The notes under the pieces: generated by a model
What the model was told of the DNA's origin: nothing
What the model saw: only the letters and a program-made list of their open reading frames with translations
The model's database searches: none
Shown: positions 1 through 4,909 of the stretch, in pieces
Position numbering within the stretch: position 1 is the first letter of the stretch
How the letters are laid out: the number at the start of each line of letters is the position of its first letter
Position numbers and translations under genes: made by a program
Assembly: GCA_035512595.1 (NCBI GenBank)
Contig: DATKDU010000044.1
Coordinates: 1-6,131 of the forward strand
Length of the DNA stretch: 6,131 nucleotides
Origin: DATKDU01 sp035512595
Lineage (GTDB): Bacteria > Planctomycetota > Planctomycetia > Pirellulales > Pirellulaceae
Direction of reading: 5' to 3'

Positions 1-1
1 G

Positions 2-82
2 CTGTCCGAATACGATGCGGCCCTCTTGGCGCTGATTGATCCCGAGGTGATGGGAACGTCGTCTCGACTTCGCAAACGGTAG
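2..82 (+). CDS. C-terminal fragment of an unidentified protein
   Basis: An open frame runs from the window edge to a TAG stop at 80-82. Its last 26 residues read LSEYDAALLALIDPEVMGTS and end in a basic SRLRKR tail. Residue composition is protein-like (a short hydrophobic/acidic helix, then a basic end), and third positions are mostly G or C. The start lies outside the window, so neither family nor function can be assigned. The stop codon sits in the loop of a strong hairpin (70-89). With only 26 codons this could still be chance. Confidence 0.45.
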   Translation: MSEYDAALLALIDPEVMGTSSRLRKR

Positions 83-89
83 TTTGCGA
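70..89 (+). repeat. Perfect hairpin wrapped around the stop codon
   Basis: TCGCAAAC (70-77) pairs perfectly with GTTTGCGA (82-89) across a 4-nt loop, GGTA. The TAG stop spans the loop and first stem base. No T-run follows, so it is not a canonical intrinsic terminator. It could protect the mRNA 3' end or mark a processing point. Confidence 0.5.
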
Positions 90-175
90 GAGATTGCCTT
101 GCGATACAAACGCCGACGATAACCTCACTCGGTTATTTTCGCGTTCGCCCCGGTCACCGGGCCGAACCGTGACAT

Positions 176-199
176 TTCGGACCGCTATAGCGGTCCGAA
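176..199. repeat. Perfect 24-bp palindrome
   Basis: The half-site TTCGGACCGCTA is followed directly by its exact reverse complement, centred between 187 and 188. The 9-bp direct repeat CCGAACCGT occurs at 162-170 and at 195-203, so one copy overlaps the right edge of the palindrome. A two-fold symmetric site of this length would suit a dimeric DNA-binding protein, or it could be a REP-like element. The sequence alone does not decide. Confidence 0.7.
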
Positions 200-221
200 C
201 CGTCCTGATAACCCCAACGGC

Positions 222-253
222 TGCCCAAAGAGAGACAACCGAGAGTTTGGGCA
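222..253. repeat. 8-bp inverted repeat, 16-nt loop
   Basis: TGCCCAAA at 222-229 is perfectly complementary to TTTGGGCA at 246-253. The loop is purine-rich (GAGAGACAACCGAGAG). No T-run follows, so it is not a terminator. Confidence 0.45.
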
Positions 254-403
254 ATAGAGCGGCGTCCCAGCGCCCAATGGGTGTCTCGCGCGTGTCTATT
301 CGCCGCAGTGCCGTGAGACGCCGTGGCTCTGAATGATCGCAACCTGGCCCAACGTCACCTTCGGTCTCATCCCCGGCACGGGCATTCCGAAGAACCACCG
401 CTC

Positions 404-625
404 TCATTGGCCAAACTTCTGGCGAAGCGCCGCGGGGTCCGCAACTCTGAGTACCCGCCGCAATTGTCAGCGACTCGCATCGTGGCATGGGCCAAGCAGC
501 ACCGAGAGCGCACAGGCCGGTGGCCGACCGTATTGAGCGGGCCGATCGAGGGTGCTCCCGGTGAAACGTGGACTGCCCTCGACCAAGCCCTTCGCAAGGG
601 GCGACGGGGGCTACCGGGCGGCAGC
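404..625 (+). repeat. Repeat unit A (222 bp, 74 codons)
   Basis: This unit begins SLAKLLAKRRGVRN and ends in RKGRRGLPGGS. It aligns without any gap to the next 222 bases at the protein level, sharing W, H, R, G, P, SGPI, APGETW, GRRGL and GGS at identical positions. Confidence 0.75.
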
Positions 626-847
626 TGACTTACTAAGCTTCTAGCGCGGCGCTGCAAGGCTAGGAATCCGGCTCGGCTACCTAAGCTGACCGTAGCCAAG
701 ATTCTCCGCTGGGCGGACGCCCATTACGCTCGCCACGGCAAGCTGCCGACTCGGAATTCCGGCCCCATTGCCGAGGCTCCCGGCGAAACCTGGATGGCGG
801 TTCATAAGGCGCTTCAGGCCGGCCGGCGCGGGCTGCTTGGCGGATCG
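626..847 (+). repeat. Repeat unit B (222 bp), first codon is a stop
   Basis: This is a gapless protein-level repeat of unit A: after TGA it begins LTKLLARRCKARN and ends in QAGRRGLLGGS. No frameshift occurs inside it, and the core residues are intact. That points to recent inactivation by the single stop rather than long decay. Confidence 0.75.
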
Positions 848-1060
848 TCGCTGGCAGGGCTGCTCGACGAAACCACCCTGGGTAACGAGAAACGCTGAGC
901 CATGCCCGGAAAGTAAAGACCGGCCATCGATGTCGCTTCGATCCACGATCGACTCGGCAGCTTGTTTCGGGAGCCGCTGGAATTGATGGCGGAGATTCCT
1001 GCGATGGTCGAGGATGTGTACTCGACGGCACGCGATGCTCCCTCTCATGCCTATTTGCCC

Positions 1061-1069
1061 TGCTACAAT
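1061..1069 (+). promoter_or_regulatory. Extended -10 promoter for the propeller-methyltransferase gene
   Basis: TGCTACAAT contains a TG dinucleotide one base before TACAAT, which is an extended -10 for the housekeeping sigma factor. It lies 28 nt upstream of the ATG at 1097 and just before the ribosome binding site. No good -35 is visible, as expected for the extended -10 class. Predicted transcription start is near 1076. Confidence 0.55.
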
Positions 1070-1083
1070 CGGGTGAACTTTCC

Positions 1084-1089
1084 AAGGAG
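1084..1089 (+). promoter_or_regulatory. Ribosome binding site that fixes the start at 1097
   Basis: AAGGAG lies 7 nt before the ATG at 1097. The same frame stays open upstream to a TTG at 962, but only the 1097 start places a signal peptide at the N-terminus and has a Shine-Dalgarno sequence. Confidence 0.75.
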
Positions 1090-1096
1090 CACGTTG

Positions 1097-3169
1097 ATGC
1101 GTGTGAGCATTCTAGTTGCGGTAGCCGCTCTTTCGGCAATCTCCTCTGCCCAGGCTGAAGATTGGAACGCACTCGGTCGCGACCACACCCGGAATTCAGT
1201 CAGTCCGGAGAAGGACCCGCCGCAGCACTGGCAGGTGAAGGGGGGCGAGGTCCGAAGGGGGGAGGACGGCGAGGCGAAGGGCACCGCAGAGGATCGCCTC
1301 GTCCGCTGGCAGGCCGACTTCCCAAGTCGATCGTATGCCACCCCCGTCGTTTCCCAGGGGCTGGTGTGGATCGGCGCAGCGTATTATTCGGACAGGCAGC
1401 CAGCTAACCCGGGGGGCTCTCTATGCTGCTTTCGCGAGAGCGACGGGGCGCTGATCTACGAGCGGCGAACGCTGACGCTGGAATCCCGGACGCACGACGC
1501 CGGCTGGCTCGGCCTGGGGGGATCGCCGCTGGTCGAAGGAGATCGGCTGTGGTACGTCACCAACCGCTGGGAAATCGTCTGCCTCGACATCGGGCCGCTG
1601 CTGGCGGGGAAGGGAATGCCGCGGGAAGTGTGGGTGGTCGATCTGGTAAAGGAATTTGGAGTTTTCCCGCGGGTGACAATCATGGGGCCGCCGCGACAGT
1701 GCTCGATCGGGCCATCGCTCGGGGATCGCATCTTCATCACGACCGCCAACGGCATCGATGAGACGTACACCAAAGTTCCCGCCCCTACGGCGCCGGCGCT
1801 GGTCTGCCTTGACAAGAACACCGGCCGGACTCTATGGACAGACGCCTCCCCCGGCGGCAATGTCCATTTTTCGGAAGTCTCCAGCCCCTTGGCGGCCGAG
1901 ATCGGGGGGCGTCAGCAGGTGATCGTGCCGCAGGGGGATGGCTGGCTGCGGTCGTTCGACCCTGCCAGCGGCAAGCTGCTCTGGCAGTTCGACTTGAACC
2001 GCAAGGAAACAATCCTGGAATTGGGCGGCCGCGGTAATCGTAACCAGTGCTGGTCGTGCCCGGTGTTGTACGAGGAGCGCATTTACGTCACCACCGGGCA
2101 GGAGGTCGAGCATGGCGAAGGGGCCGGGCGGTTGGTGTGCATCGATCCGACCAAAAGCGGCGACATCAGCTCCGAGTTGGCCGTCGATAAGGGCGGCAAG
2201 CCGCTGCCGCAGCGGCGGGCGCAAGCGGTCGTGGCCAAGGACGGGGAGCGGGCGGTTCCCAATCCGAATTCCGGACTGATCTGGGAGTTCGATGCGTCGC
2301 ACGCCGACTTCGAGCGGCAGTTCCACCGCACGCTATCGAGCGTCGCCGTCGATTGTGGGCTGGTCGTGGCTACGGATGTAGCCGGCTTGGTGCACTGCCT
2401 GGACGCCCGCGCGGGGAAGTGGCACTGGTCATACGACGCGCTGGCGACGATCTGGAGCACGCCGCTGGTGGTTGATGGTCATGTGTACGTGGCGGACGAA
2501 GATGGCGACGTGGTGCGGCTGGTCTTGTCGGCCGATCCGAAACTGGCCACCGGCGACAATGCGCCGCCGATCGTCAATCTGCCGACGTCCTTCATGGCGT
2601 CCCCCGTTTACGCCAACGGCACCCTGTACCTGCCGACAAAGGACCGGCTGTACGCGATCGGGCGAGGCCGCGAGCCGCGCGCGCCGCAGTCACTATATGT
2701 CCCATCGCCGCCAGAAGTGGTTGCTGAGATGCTCAAGGCGGCCCGGGTAACCGACAAAGACTTGGTTGTGGACCTGGGAAGCGGCGACGGGCGGATTGTC
2801 GTTGCCGCCGCCAGGACGAGCGGGGCTAAAGGGGTCGGGTACGAGATCGATCGGCAACTCGTGGAGTTCTCGCGCGATAAGATCCGCGCCGACAAACTGG
2901 AAAGTCTGGTCACGATCCACGAGCAGGATTTTTACAACGCCGACTGGAGCGAGGCGACCGTGGTGGCCGCGTTCCTCTACCCAGCCGCGCTGGAGAAGCT
3001 GAAGCCCCAGTTTGACAAGCTTCGGCCGGGGACGCGGATCGTGACCCACTCGTTTGCTATTCCCGGCGTGGCGATCGACGAAACGGTCGAGTACAAGGTG
3101 CCGCGCAGCCGTGACGTGTACCGAATCTATCTATACAAGAACCCACTGCGCTCGGAGCCGGAGCAGTGA
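1097..3169 (+). CDS. Secreted PQQ-like beta-propeller protein with C-terminal class I methyltransferase domain
   Basis: 690 residues. Residues 1-20 (MRVSILVAVAALSAISSAQA) form a Sec signal peptide with probable cleavage after AQA, so export is predicted. Residues about 22-530 form a PQQ-like (WD40-like) propeller. Blades recur as '..G..LW' and '.VVDGHVYVADEDG..' elements, for example GRTLW with W247, GKLLWQF with W296, and GKWHW with W442/W444. Such propellers often bind partners rather than PQQ, and I cannot identify quinoprotein dehydrogenase residues. From S532 (LYVPSPPEVVAEML) the sequence becomes a SAM-dependent methyltransferase. Motif I is VVDLGSGDGR (D559-R566), the acidic ribose-binding position is E583 in GVGYEID, and a post-motif 'LEKLKPQFDKLRPGTRIVTH' follows. 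The order 'vP.p..VV..ML', 'DLGSGDGRiv.aAA', 'GyEid..Lv..sr' resembles the FAM173/ATPSCKMT lysine methyltransferase family. Substrate is unknown. Combining an export signal with a SAM-dependent enzyme is odd, because SAM is cytosolic. The gene appears monocistronic; its stop lies in a hairpin loop (3157-3175). Confidence 0.9.
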   Translation: MRVSILVAVAALSAISSAQAEDWNALGRDHTRNSVSPEKDPPQHWQVKGGEVRRGEDGEAKGTAEDRLVRWQADFPSRSYATPVVSQGLVWIGAAYYSDRQPANPGGSLCCFRESDGALIYERRTLTLESRTHDAGWLGLGGSPLVEGDRLWYVTNRWEIVCLDIGPLLAGKGMPREVWVVDLVKEFGVFPRVTIMGPPRQCSIGPSLGDRIFITTANGIDETYTKVPAPTAPALVCLDKNTGRTLWTDASPGGNVHFSEVSSPLAAEIGGRQQVIVPQGDGWLRSFDPASGKLLWQFDLNRKETILELGGRGNRNQCWSCPVLYEERIYVTTGQEVEHGEGAGRLVCIDPTKSGDISSELAVDKGGKPLPQRRAQAVVAKDGERAVPNPNSGLIWEFDASHADFERQFHRTLSSVAVDCGLVVATDVAGLVHCLDARAGKWHWSYDALATIWSTPLVVDGHVYVADEDGDVVRLVLSADPKLATGDNAPPIVNLPTSFMASPVYANGTLYLPTKDRLYAIGRGREPRAPQSLYVPSPPEVVAEMLKAARVTDKDLVVDLGSGDGRIVVAAARTSGAKGVGYEIDRQLVEFSRDKIRADKLESLVTIHEQDFYNADWSEATVVAAFLYPAALEKLKPQFDKLRPGTRIVTHSFAIPGVAIDETVEYKVPRSRDVYRIYLYKNPLRSEPEQ

Positions 3170-3175
3170 TCCGGC
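3157..3175 (+). repeat. Hairpin with the stop codon in its loop
   Basis: GCCGGA (3157-3162) pairs with TCCGGC (3170-3175). The 7-nt loop GCAGTGA ends with the TGA stop of the propeller-methyltransferase gene. No T-run follows. Confidence 0.4.
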
Positions 3176-3459
3176 GATTCCAGGAGTAATATCGATTTCG
3201 AACAACCTCCAGCGACACCTTGACCGTGTTGCCGTCGGACGCTTGGAGCGGGGGGCAGTTCCTTACCGTCAGCCTCGACCGCGGCCAAAAAGAAGAGTCC
3301 CCGAGAGGGCGCAAGTTCTCCGGGGCTGGCCATGCCCCAAAGGTGTCACGGGGCACGGGTATCCCTGTCCGGCCTTCCCTCTTGGTCCCGACCAATTCCG
3401 AAGGCGTGTTTGCTTTTCCCAATCCGTCGGCCACCATGTCGGGCTTGTCGTCGCTTTGT

Positions 3460-3496
3460 GGCCCCTGGCGTTTCTGCCCCACGCTGGGGGCCTTTT
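3460..3496 (+). terminator. Rho-independent terminator-like hairpin
   Basis: Stem 3460-3471 (GGCCCCTGGCGT) pairs with 3481-3492 (ACGCTGGGGGCC): 12 bp including two G-U pairs, 9-nt loop, then TTTT at 3493-3496. It lies 290 nt after the propeller-methyltransferase stop and 71 nt before the next gene, so it could end that long transcript. The T-run is short. Confidence 0.55.
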
Positions 3497-3543
3497 GCTG
3501 CGCCCCGGTTGCCAACCCTCTGGCACGAGCTAGGGTTGCCAAA

Positions 3544-3561
3544 GGGATTCGATCCCAGGAG
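3544..3561 (+). promoter_or_regulatory. Ribosome binding site abutted by a hairpin
   Basis: GGGAT (3544-3548), loop TCG, ATCCC (3552-3556) form a perfect 5-bp hairpin. AGGAG (3557-3561) follows directly, 6 nt before the ATG at 3568. The ribosome binding site supports this start over an upstream in-frame TTG at 3220. Confidence 0.5.
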
Positions 3562-3567
3562 AGTGCG

Positions 3568-3852
3568 ATGCCCAATACGACCGAGCCGCTTGTACGGCCT
3601 TTAACGACAATCGAGGAGTTGGACCAGCACATTTCACAACCTCGTTGCGGATGTCAGGTTGTCTGGTCGTGGCAGTGCCAGTCTCCCGGTTCGCTGCCGA
3701 TCGGCGTTGACGTGAGAAACGTGGTGGCGTGTAGCAGGCACGCAAGCGACCTAGCGTGGATCGGTGTTTTGACCCACGCCTATCGCGGCCAACTCATGAA
3801 CCGGCTGAAGCGCGCGACGGCGGGCGACCGTCCTGCACGGACGAAGCTATAG
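3568..3852 (+). CDS. Hypothetical 94-aa protein with Cys/His pattern
   Basis: The start MPNTTEPLVRPLTTIEELDQ is chosen for the AGGAG six bases upstream. The frame is open further 5', but that part runs through a terminator hairpin and is not protein-like. Residues C27, C29, C37 and C55 with H58 (RCGC, WQC, ACSRH) could be a small metal site, though the spacing matches no zinc-ribbon I know. The tail is basic (RLKRATAGDRPARTKL). There is no signal peptide or membrane segment, so it is probably cytosolic. I do not recognise the family. A strong terminator follows 42 nt after the stop, which suggests a single-gene transcript. Confidence 0.65.
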   Translation: MPNTTEPLVRPLTTIEELDQHISQPRCGCQVVWSWQCQSPGSLPIGVDVRNVVACSRHASDLAWIGVLTHAYRGQLMNRLKRATAGDRPARTKL

Positions 3853-3893
3853 TTGCTTGCTGGTTGTTTATCCATGGACTCCACTCCAGCTTG

Positions 3894-3920
3894 GCCCAAG
3901 AGGCGTTCTCTTGGGCTTTT
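3894..3920 (+). terminator. Rho-independent terminator of the 94-aa gene
   Basis: GCCCAAGAG (3894-3902), loop GCGTT, CTCTTGGGC (3908-3916): a perfect 9-bp stem followed at once by TTTT. It is placed 42 nt after the TAG at 3850-3852, as expected for a terminator of that gene. Confidence 0.85.
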
Positions 3921-3945
3921 CGCGCGCGCCGGTGCATCCATCAGG

Positions 3946-3951
3946 TACAAT
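3946..3951 (+). promoter_or_regulatory. -10-like box upstream of the candidate small RNA
   Basis: TACAAT is identical to the -10 hexamer proposed for the gene at 1097. It lies 26 nt after one terminator and directly before a structured segment. No -35 is visible and there is no TG extension, so the call depends mostly on context. Predicted start is near 3957-3959. Confidence 0.4.
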
Positions 3952-3956
3952 ATCGC

Positions 3957-4024
3957 GGCTGGCCGGTTACCGCGAACCCCAACAGTCGGCCAGTACCGGC
4001 CTACCTTGCGTGGGCCGGTTTTTT
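3957..4024 (+). ncRNA. Candidate small structured RNA (about 68 nt)
   Basis: The segment lies between a terminator (3894-3920) and its own strong terminator (3995-4024), with a TACAAT box 5 bp upstream. Its first hairpin, CTGGCCG (3959-3965) with CGGCCAG (3987-3993), extends to 10 bp with two G-U pairs and a 15-nt loop. The terminator stem follows 1 nt later. GGCCGGTT occurs at both 3961-3968 and 4013-4020, so 3961-3967 can also pair perfectly with ACCGGCC (3995-4001) and would then compete with both hairpins. No credible open frame lies inside. Because another terminator (4116-4153) stands before the next gene, a free small RNA seems likelier than a cis leader. No RNA family was recognised. 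Confidence 0.5.
3995..4024 (+). terminator. Strong Rho-independent terminator
   Basis: ACCGGCCTAC (3995-4004), loop CTTGC, GTGGGCCGGT (4010-4019): a 10-bp stem with one G-U pair, running into six T (4019-4024). It is the best intrinsic terminator in the window and has no CDS of its own just upstream. Confidence 0.85.
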
Positions 4025-4063
4025 GCGCTGTGAAATTGTCGCACCAATTTGAGTGCGGCTGCC

Positions 4064-4153
4064 GATAATCTTCCCAATCCCTGTCTCGCCTTGTCACACC
4101 TCTCGGCGAGTCAGCGGCCCCAGAGGAGCGGGGCGGTTCTCTGGGGCCATTTT
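4064..4153 (+). ncRNA. Second candidate structured RNA module
   Basis: A GATAAT box (4064-4069) is followed by hairpin CTCGCC/GGCGAG (4085-4090/4105-4110) and then the terminator at 4116-4153. This is the same box-hairpin-terminator order as the upstream candidate, although the sequences are not alike. A transcript from about 4076 would be close to 80 nt. No -35 was found. It could instead be the untranslated leader of the gene at 4305, with the terminator acting as an attenuator. Confidence 0.3.
4116..4153 (+). terminator. Rho-independent terminator or attenuator
   Basis: GGCCCCAGAG (4116-4125) pairs perfectly with CTCTGGGGCC (4139-4148). It extends inward by one G-U and one A-U pair, leaving a 9-nt loop, and ATTTT follows. 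It lies 152 nt before the gene at 4305. Confidence 0.75.
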
Positions 4154-4213
4154 CATGCGCGAAACCGCCGCACACAATTTGTCGCGGTGATTTTCTTCGC
4201 CAGACGCTCCGTC

Positions 4214-4219
4214 TAAAAT
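4214..4219 (+). promoter_or_regulatory. Possible -10 box for the zinc-ribbon gene
   Basis: TAAAAT lies just downstream of the third terminator and about 86 nt before the ATG at 4305. The small hairpin AGACG/CGTCT immediately precedes it. A -35 is not convincing (TTTTCT at 17-bp spacing). Confidence 0.3.
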
Positions 4220-4304
4220 GCCGCCCGCTCTAGGGAACAGAGCCCCTCTTGCGCACTTACTGCGCATATTCGATTTACACCACGGCGGCAGTTGAGGGAA
4301 ACCG

Positions 4305-4517
4305 ATGGCCGATCTTCCTGCGCCCGTTCCCTGCCCGAAGTGCAGCAGCACGGAAACGGAAGTAGTTCACCTGCGAGTCGAGTACAAACGGGGCAACGTT
4401 GGGGACGGGCTGCACTATGCCGGCGGCATTCAAGACATGCGGTGCAAGGGCTGCGGTGCGGAGTTCCTGTCCGAATTGCCGCCTGGTGATGATCCATTGA
4501 AAGTGTCTGGCGAGTAG
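4305..4517 (+). CDS. Small zinc-ribbon protein (70 aa)
   Basis: The start follows GAGGGA (4294-4299) by 5 nt. Two knuckles are visible, CPKC (C10, C13) and CKGC (C47, C50), separated by 33 residues that include a predicted beta hairpin (VVHLRVEYKRG). This is the usual layout of a single zinc-ribbon fold, with four cysteines binding one Zn(II). Length is typical of stand-alone ribbon proteins. There is no signal peptide or membrane segment. Such proteins often bind nucleic acid or are parts of larger complexes, but no partner is evident here. No terminator follows before the next small gene, 191 nt downstream. Confidence 0.75.
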   Translation: MADLPAPVPCPKCSSTETEVVHLRVEYKRGNVGDGLHYAGGIQDMRCKGCGAEFLSELPPGDDPLKVSGE

Positions 4518-4559
4518 TTGCTAGCAGCACCCGCCGCGCCTGTAATTTGGCAGAGACCA

Positions 4560-4574
4560 ACGCTGGGGGCCTTT
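4560..4574 (+). repeat. 15-bp repeat, second copy
   Basis: ACGCTGGGGGCCTTT occurs here and at 3481-3495, where it is the 3' arm of a terminator-like hairpin. The complementary 5' arm is absent at this copy. The intergenic location of both suggests a dispersed element, or coincidence. Confidence 0.4.
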
Positions 4575-4708
4575 CGTGTTCTCATTGCTTTTCGCGGACC
4601 GCCATGGTTAATGTATCTGTCTGCTGCTGGAATGATCCGCAGCGGTTCCGGTTGCATTCACGCCAAATGCCATCGGGCGTTTGTAGGGCTGCGGGAAGCG
4701 CCCCCCCA

Positions 4709-4909
4709 ATGAGGACCGCTCTCAATCTTCTGACGCGCGACGGTGCCGTCTATGTCGCCTTTCGGCCCCACCTCACTTTGCACCAGTACGACGAACTCCT
4801 TATGTTGATTAAGGAGCCGTCCACGGCCCAGGAGATGCGGGAAGCACTGCAAGAGTGGGCCGAGGGATTCGATCTCAGGGTCAGCTTTGACGAGCTTGAG
4901 TGCGTCTGA
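4709..4909 (+). CDS. Hypothetical acidic protein (66 aa)
   Basis: Reads MRTALNLLTRDGAVYVAFRP at the start, then an acidic helical part (EPSTAQEMREALQEWAEGF) ending DELECV. The pattern suggests strand-strand-helix-helix and an acidic cytosolic protein. No family recognised. The frame is open upstream to a TTG at 4547, but that part is not protein-like and contains the dispersed 15-bp repeat, so the ATG at 4709 is preferred. There is no good ribosome binding site; GGAAG lies 10 nt upstream across a run of seven C. The TGA stop lies in the loop of a 5-bp hairpin (GCGTC 4902-4906, GACGC 4918-4922). Confidence 0.55.
   Translation: MRTALNLLTRDGAVYVAFRPHLTLHQYDELLMLIKEPSTAQEMREALQEWAEGFDLRVSFDELECV

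Larger units (their letters stand above)
83..322. other. Gene-free stretch rich in inverted repeats
   Basis: No open frame here has protein-like composition; those that exist are arginine/serine-rich and show no motif. The stretch carries several dyads. ATAACC/GGTTAT (119-124/131-136) is followed by TTTT. CCCGGT-C-ACCGGG lies at 149-161. A perfect 24-bp palindrome lies at 176-199. TGCCCAAA/TTTGGGCA (222-229/246-253) has a 16-nt loop. It may be a regulatory or REP-like region, or a decayed mobile or repeat element. No clear promoter was found for the broken gene that follows. Confidence 0.5.
323..898 (+). pseudogene. Tandem 74-aa-repeat protein, interrupted by in-frame TGA
   Basis: One frame encodes two consecutive units with the pattern LAKLLAxR..RN..L..L....I..WA..H..R.G..PT..SGPI..APGETW.A...AL..GRRGL.GGS. 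The first is complete, and the second follows in the same frame after a TGA at 626-628. The second runs to a TGA at 896-898, with a tail SLAGLLDETTLGNEKR. Unit one begins with Ser TCA exactly where unit two has TGA, so a single C-to-G change explains the break. I recognise this repeat type as common in planctomycete hypothetical proteins. Function is unknown; the Trp/His/Gly spacing recalls small DNA-binding helical domains, but that is inference. The start is uncertain: GTG at 323 is the first start after a stop at 314-316 and has no clear ribosome binding site. Near 333-395 a different frame reads TWPNVTFGLIPGTG, probably the remnant of an earlier unit, so the 5' end also looks frameshifted. 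It could still yield a short 101-aa product. Confidence 0.7.
3170..3567. other. 398-nt intergenic stretch, no convincing gene
   Basis: The long open frames on both strands here have poor protein character and run through a terminator-like hairpin. Structured elements seen: a 12-bp terminator stem (3460-3496); TGCCCC/GGGGCA around 3335-3357; a weak minus-strand terminator-like stem (3299-3325, T-rich on its minus-strand 3' side); a 9-bp direct repeat GGTTGCCAA at 3507-3515 and 3534-3542; and the hairpin CAACCCT/AGGGTTG (3513-3519/3532-3538). A minus-strand stretch reading FLAAVEADGKELPP then, in another frame, LQASDGNTVKVSLEVV might be a gene remnant, but this is weak. Confidence 0.45.

Noticed and set aside
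94..342. Open frames on both strands in the 5' intergenic region (80 aa plus, 62 aa minus)
   Set aside because: Arg/Ser-rich, no motif or ribosome binding site, and they run through palindromes; they look like chance frames in GC-rich DNA.
626..628. TGA as selenocysteine
   Set aside because: The equivalent position in unit A is an ordinary serine (TCA) in a repeat of unknown, non-redox type; a point mutation explains it more simply.
962..1096. TTG start at 962 giving a 735-aa propeller protein
   Set aside because: It would bury the signal peptide 45 residues in; AAGGAG and the promoter fit the ATG at 1097.
3287..3325. Minus-strand terminator (stem 3299-3325 followed by T-rich DNA)
   Set aside because: Bulged 8-bp stem with the T-run 7 nt away, and no minus-strand gene to terminate.
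3505..3545. Possible sigma-54 promoter (TTGGCA on the minus strand, GG-N10-GC)
   Set aside because: Only the invariant dinucleotides match, the rest of the -12 element is poor, and no gene lies in the right place.
3540..3560. tRNA T-arm or attachment-site remnant (GGGATTCGATCCC)
   Set aside because: The loop does not have T-loop geometry and no acceptor or anticodon arms are present.
3220..3567. N-terminal extension of the 94-aa protein from a TTG at 3220
   Set aside because: It passes through a 12-bp terminator stem and has poor protein character; AGGAG supports 3568.
3057..3632. 191-aa minus-strand open frame opposite the 3' intergenic region
   Set aside because: It overlaps the methyltransferase end and a plus-strand terminator and lacks a ribosome binding site. 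A short stretch (LQASDGNTVKVSLEVV) looks protein-like, but no coherent gene results.
4547..4708. 54-residue extension of the 66-aa gene from a TTG at 4547
   Set aside because: Composition is not protein-like, it contains the dispersed 15-mer, and it has no ribosome binding site.
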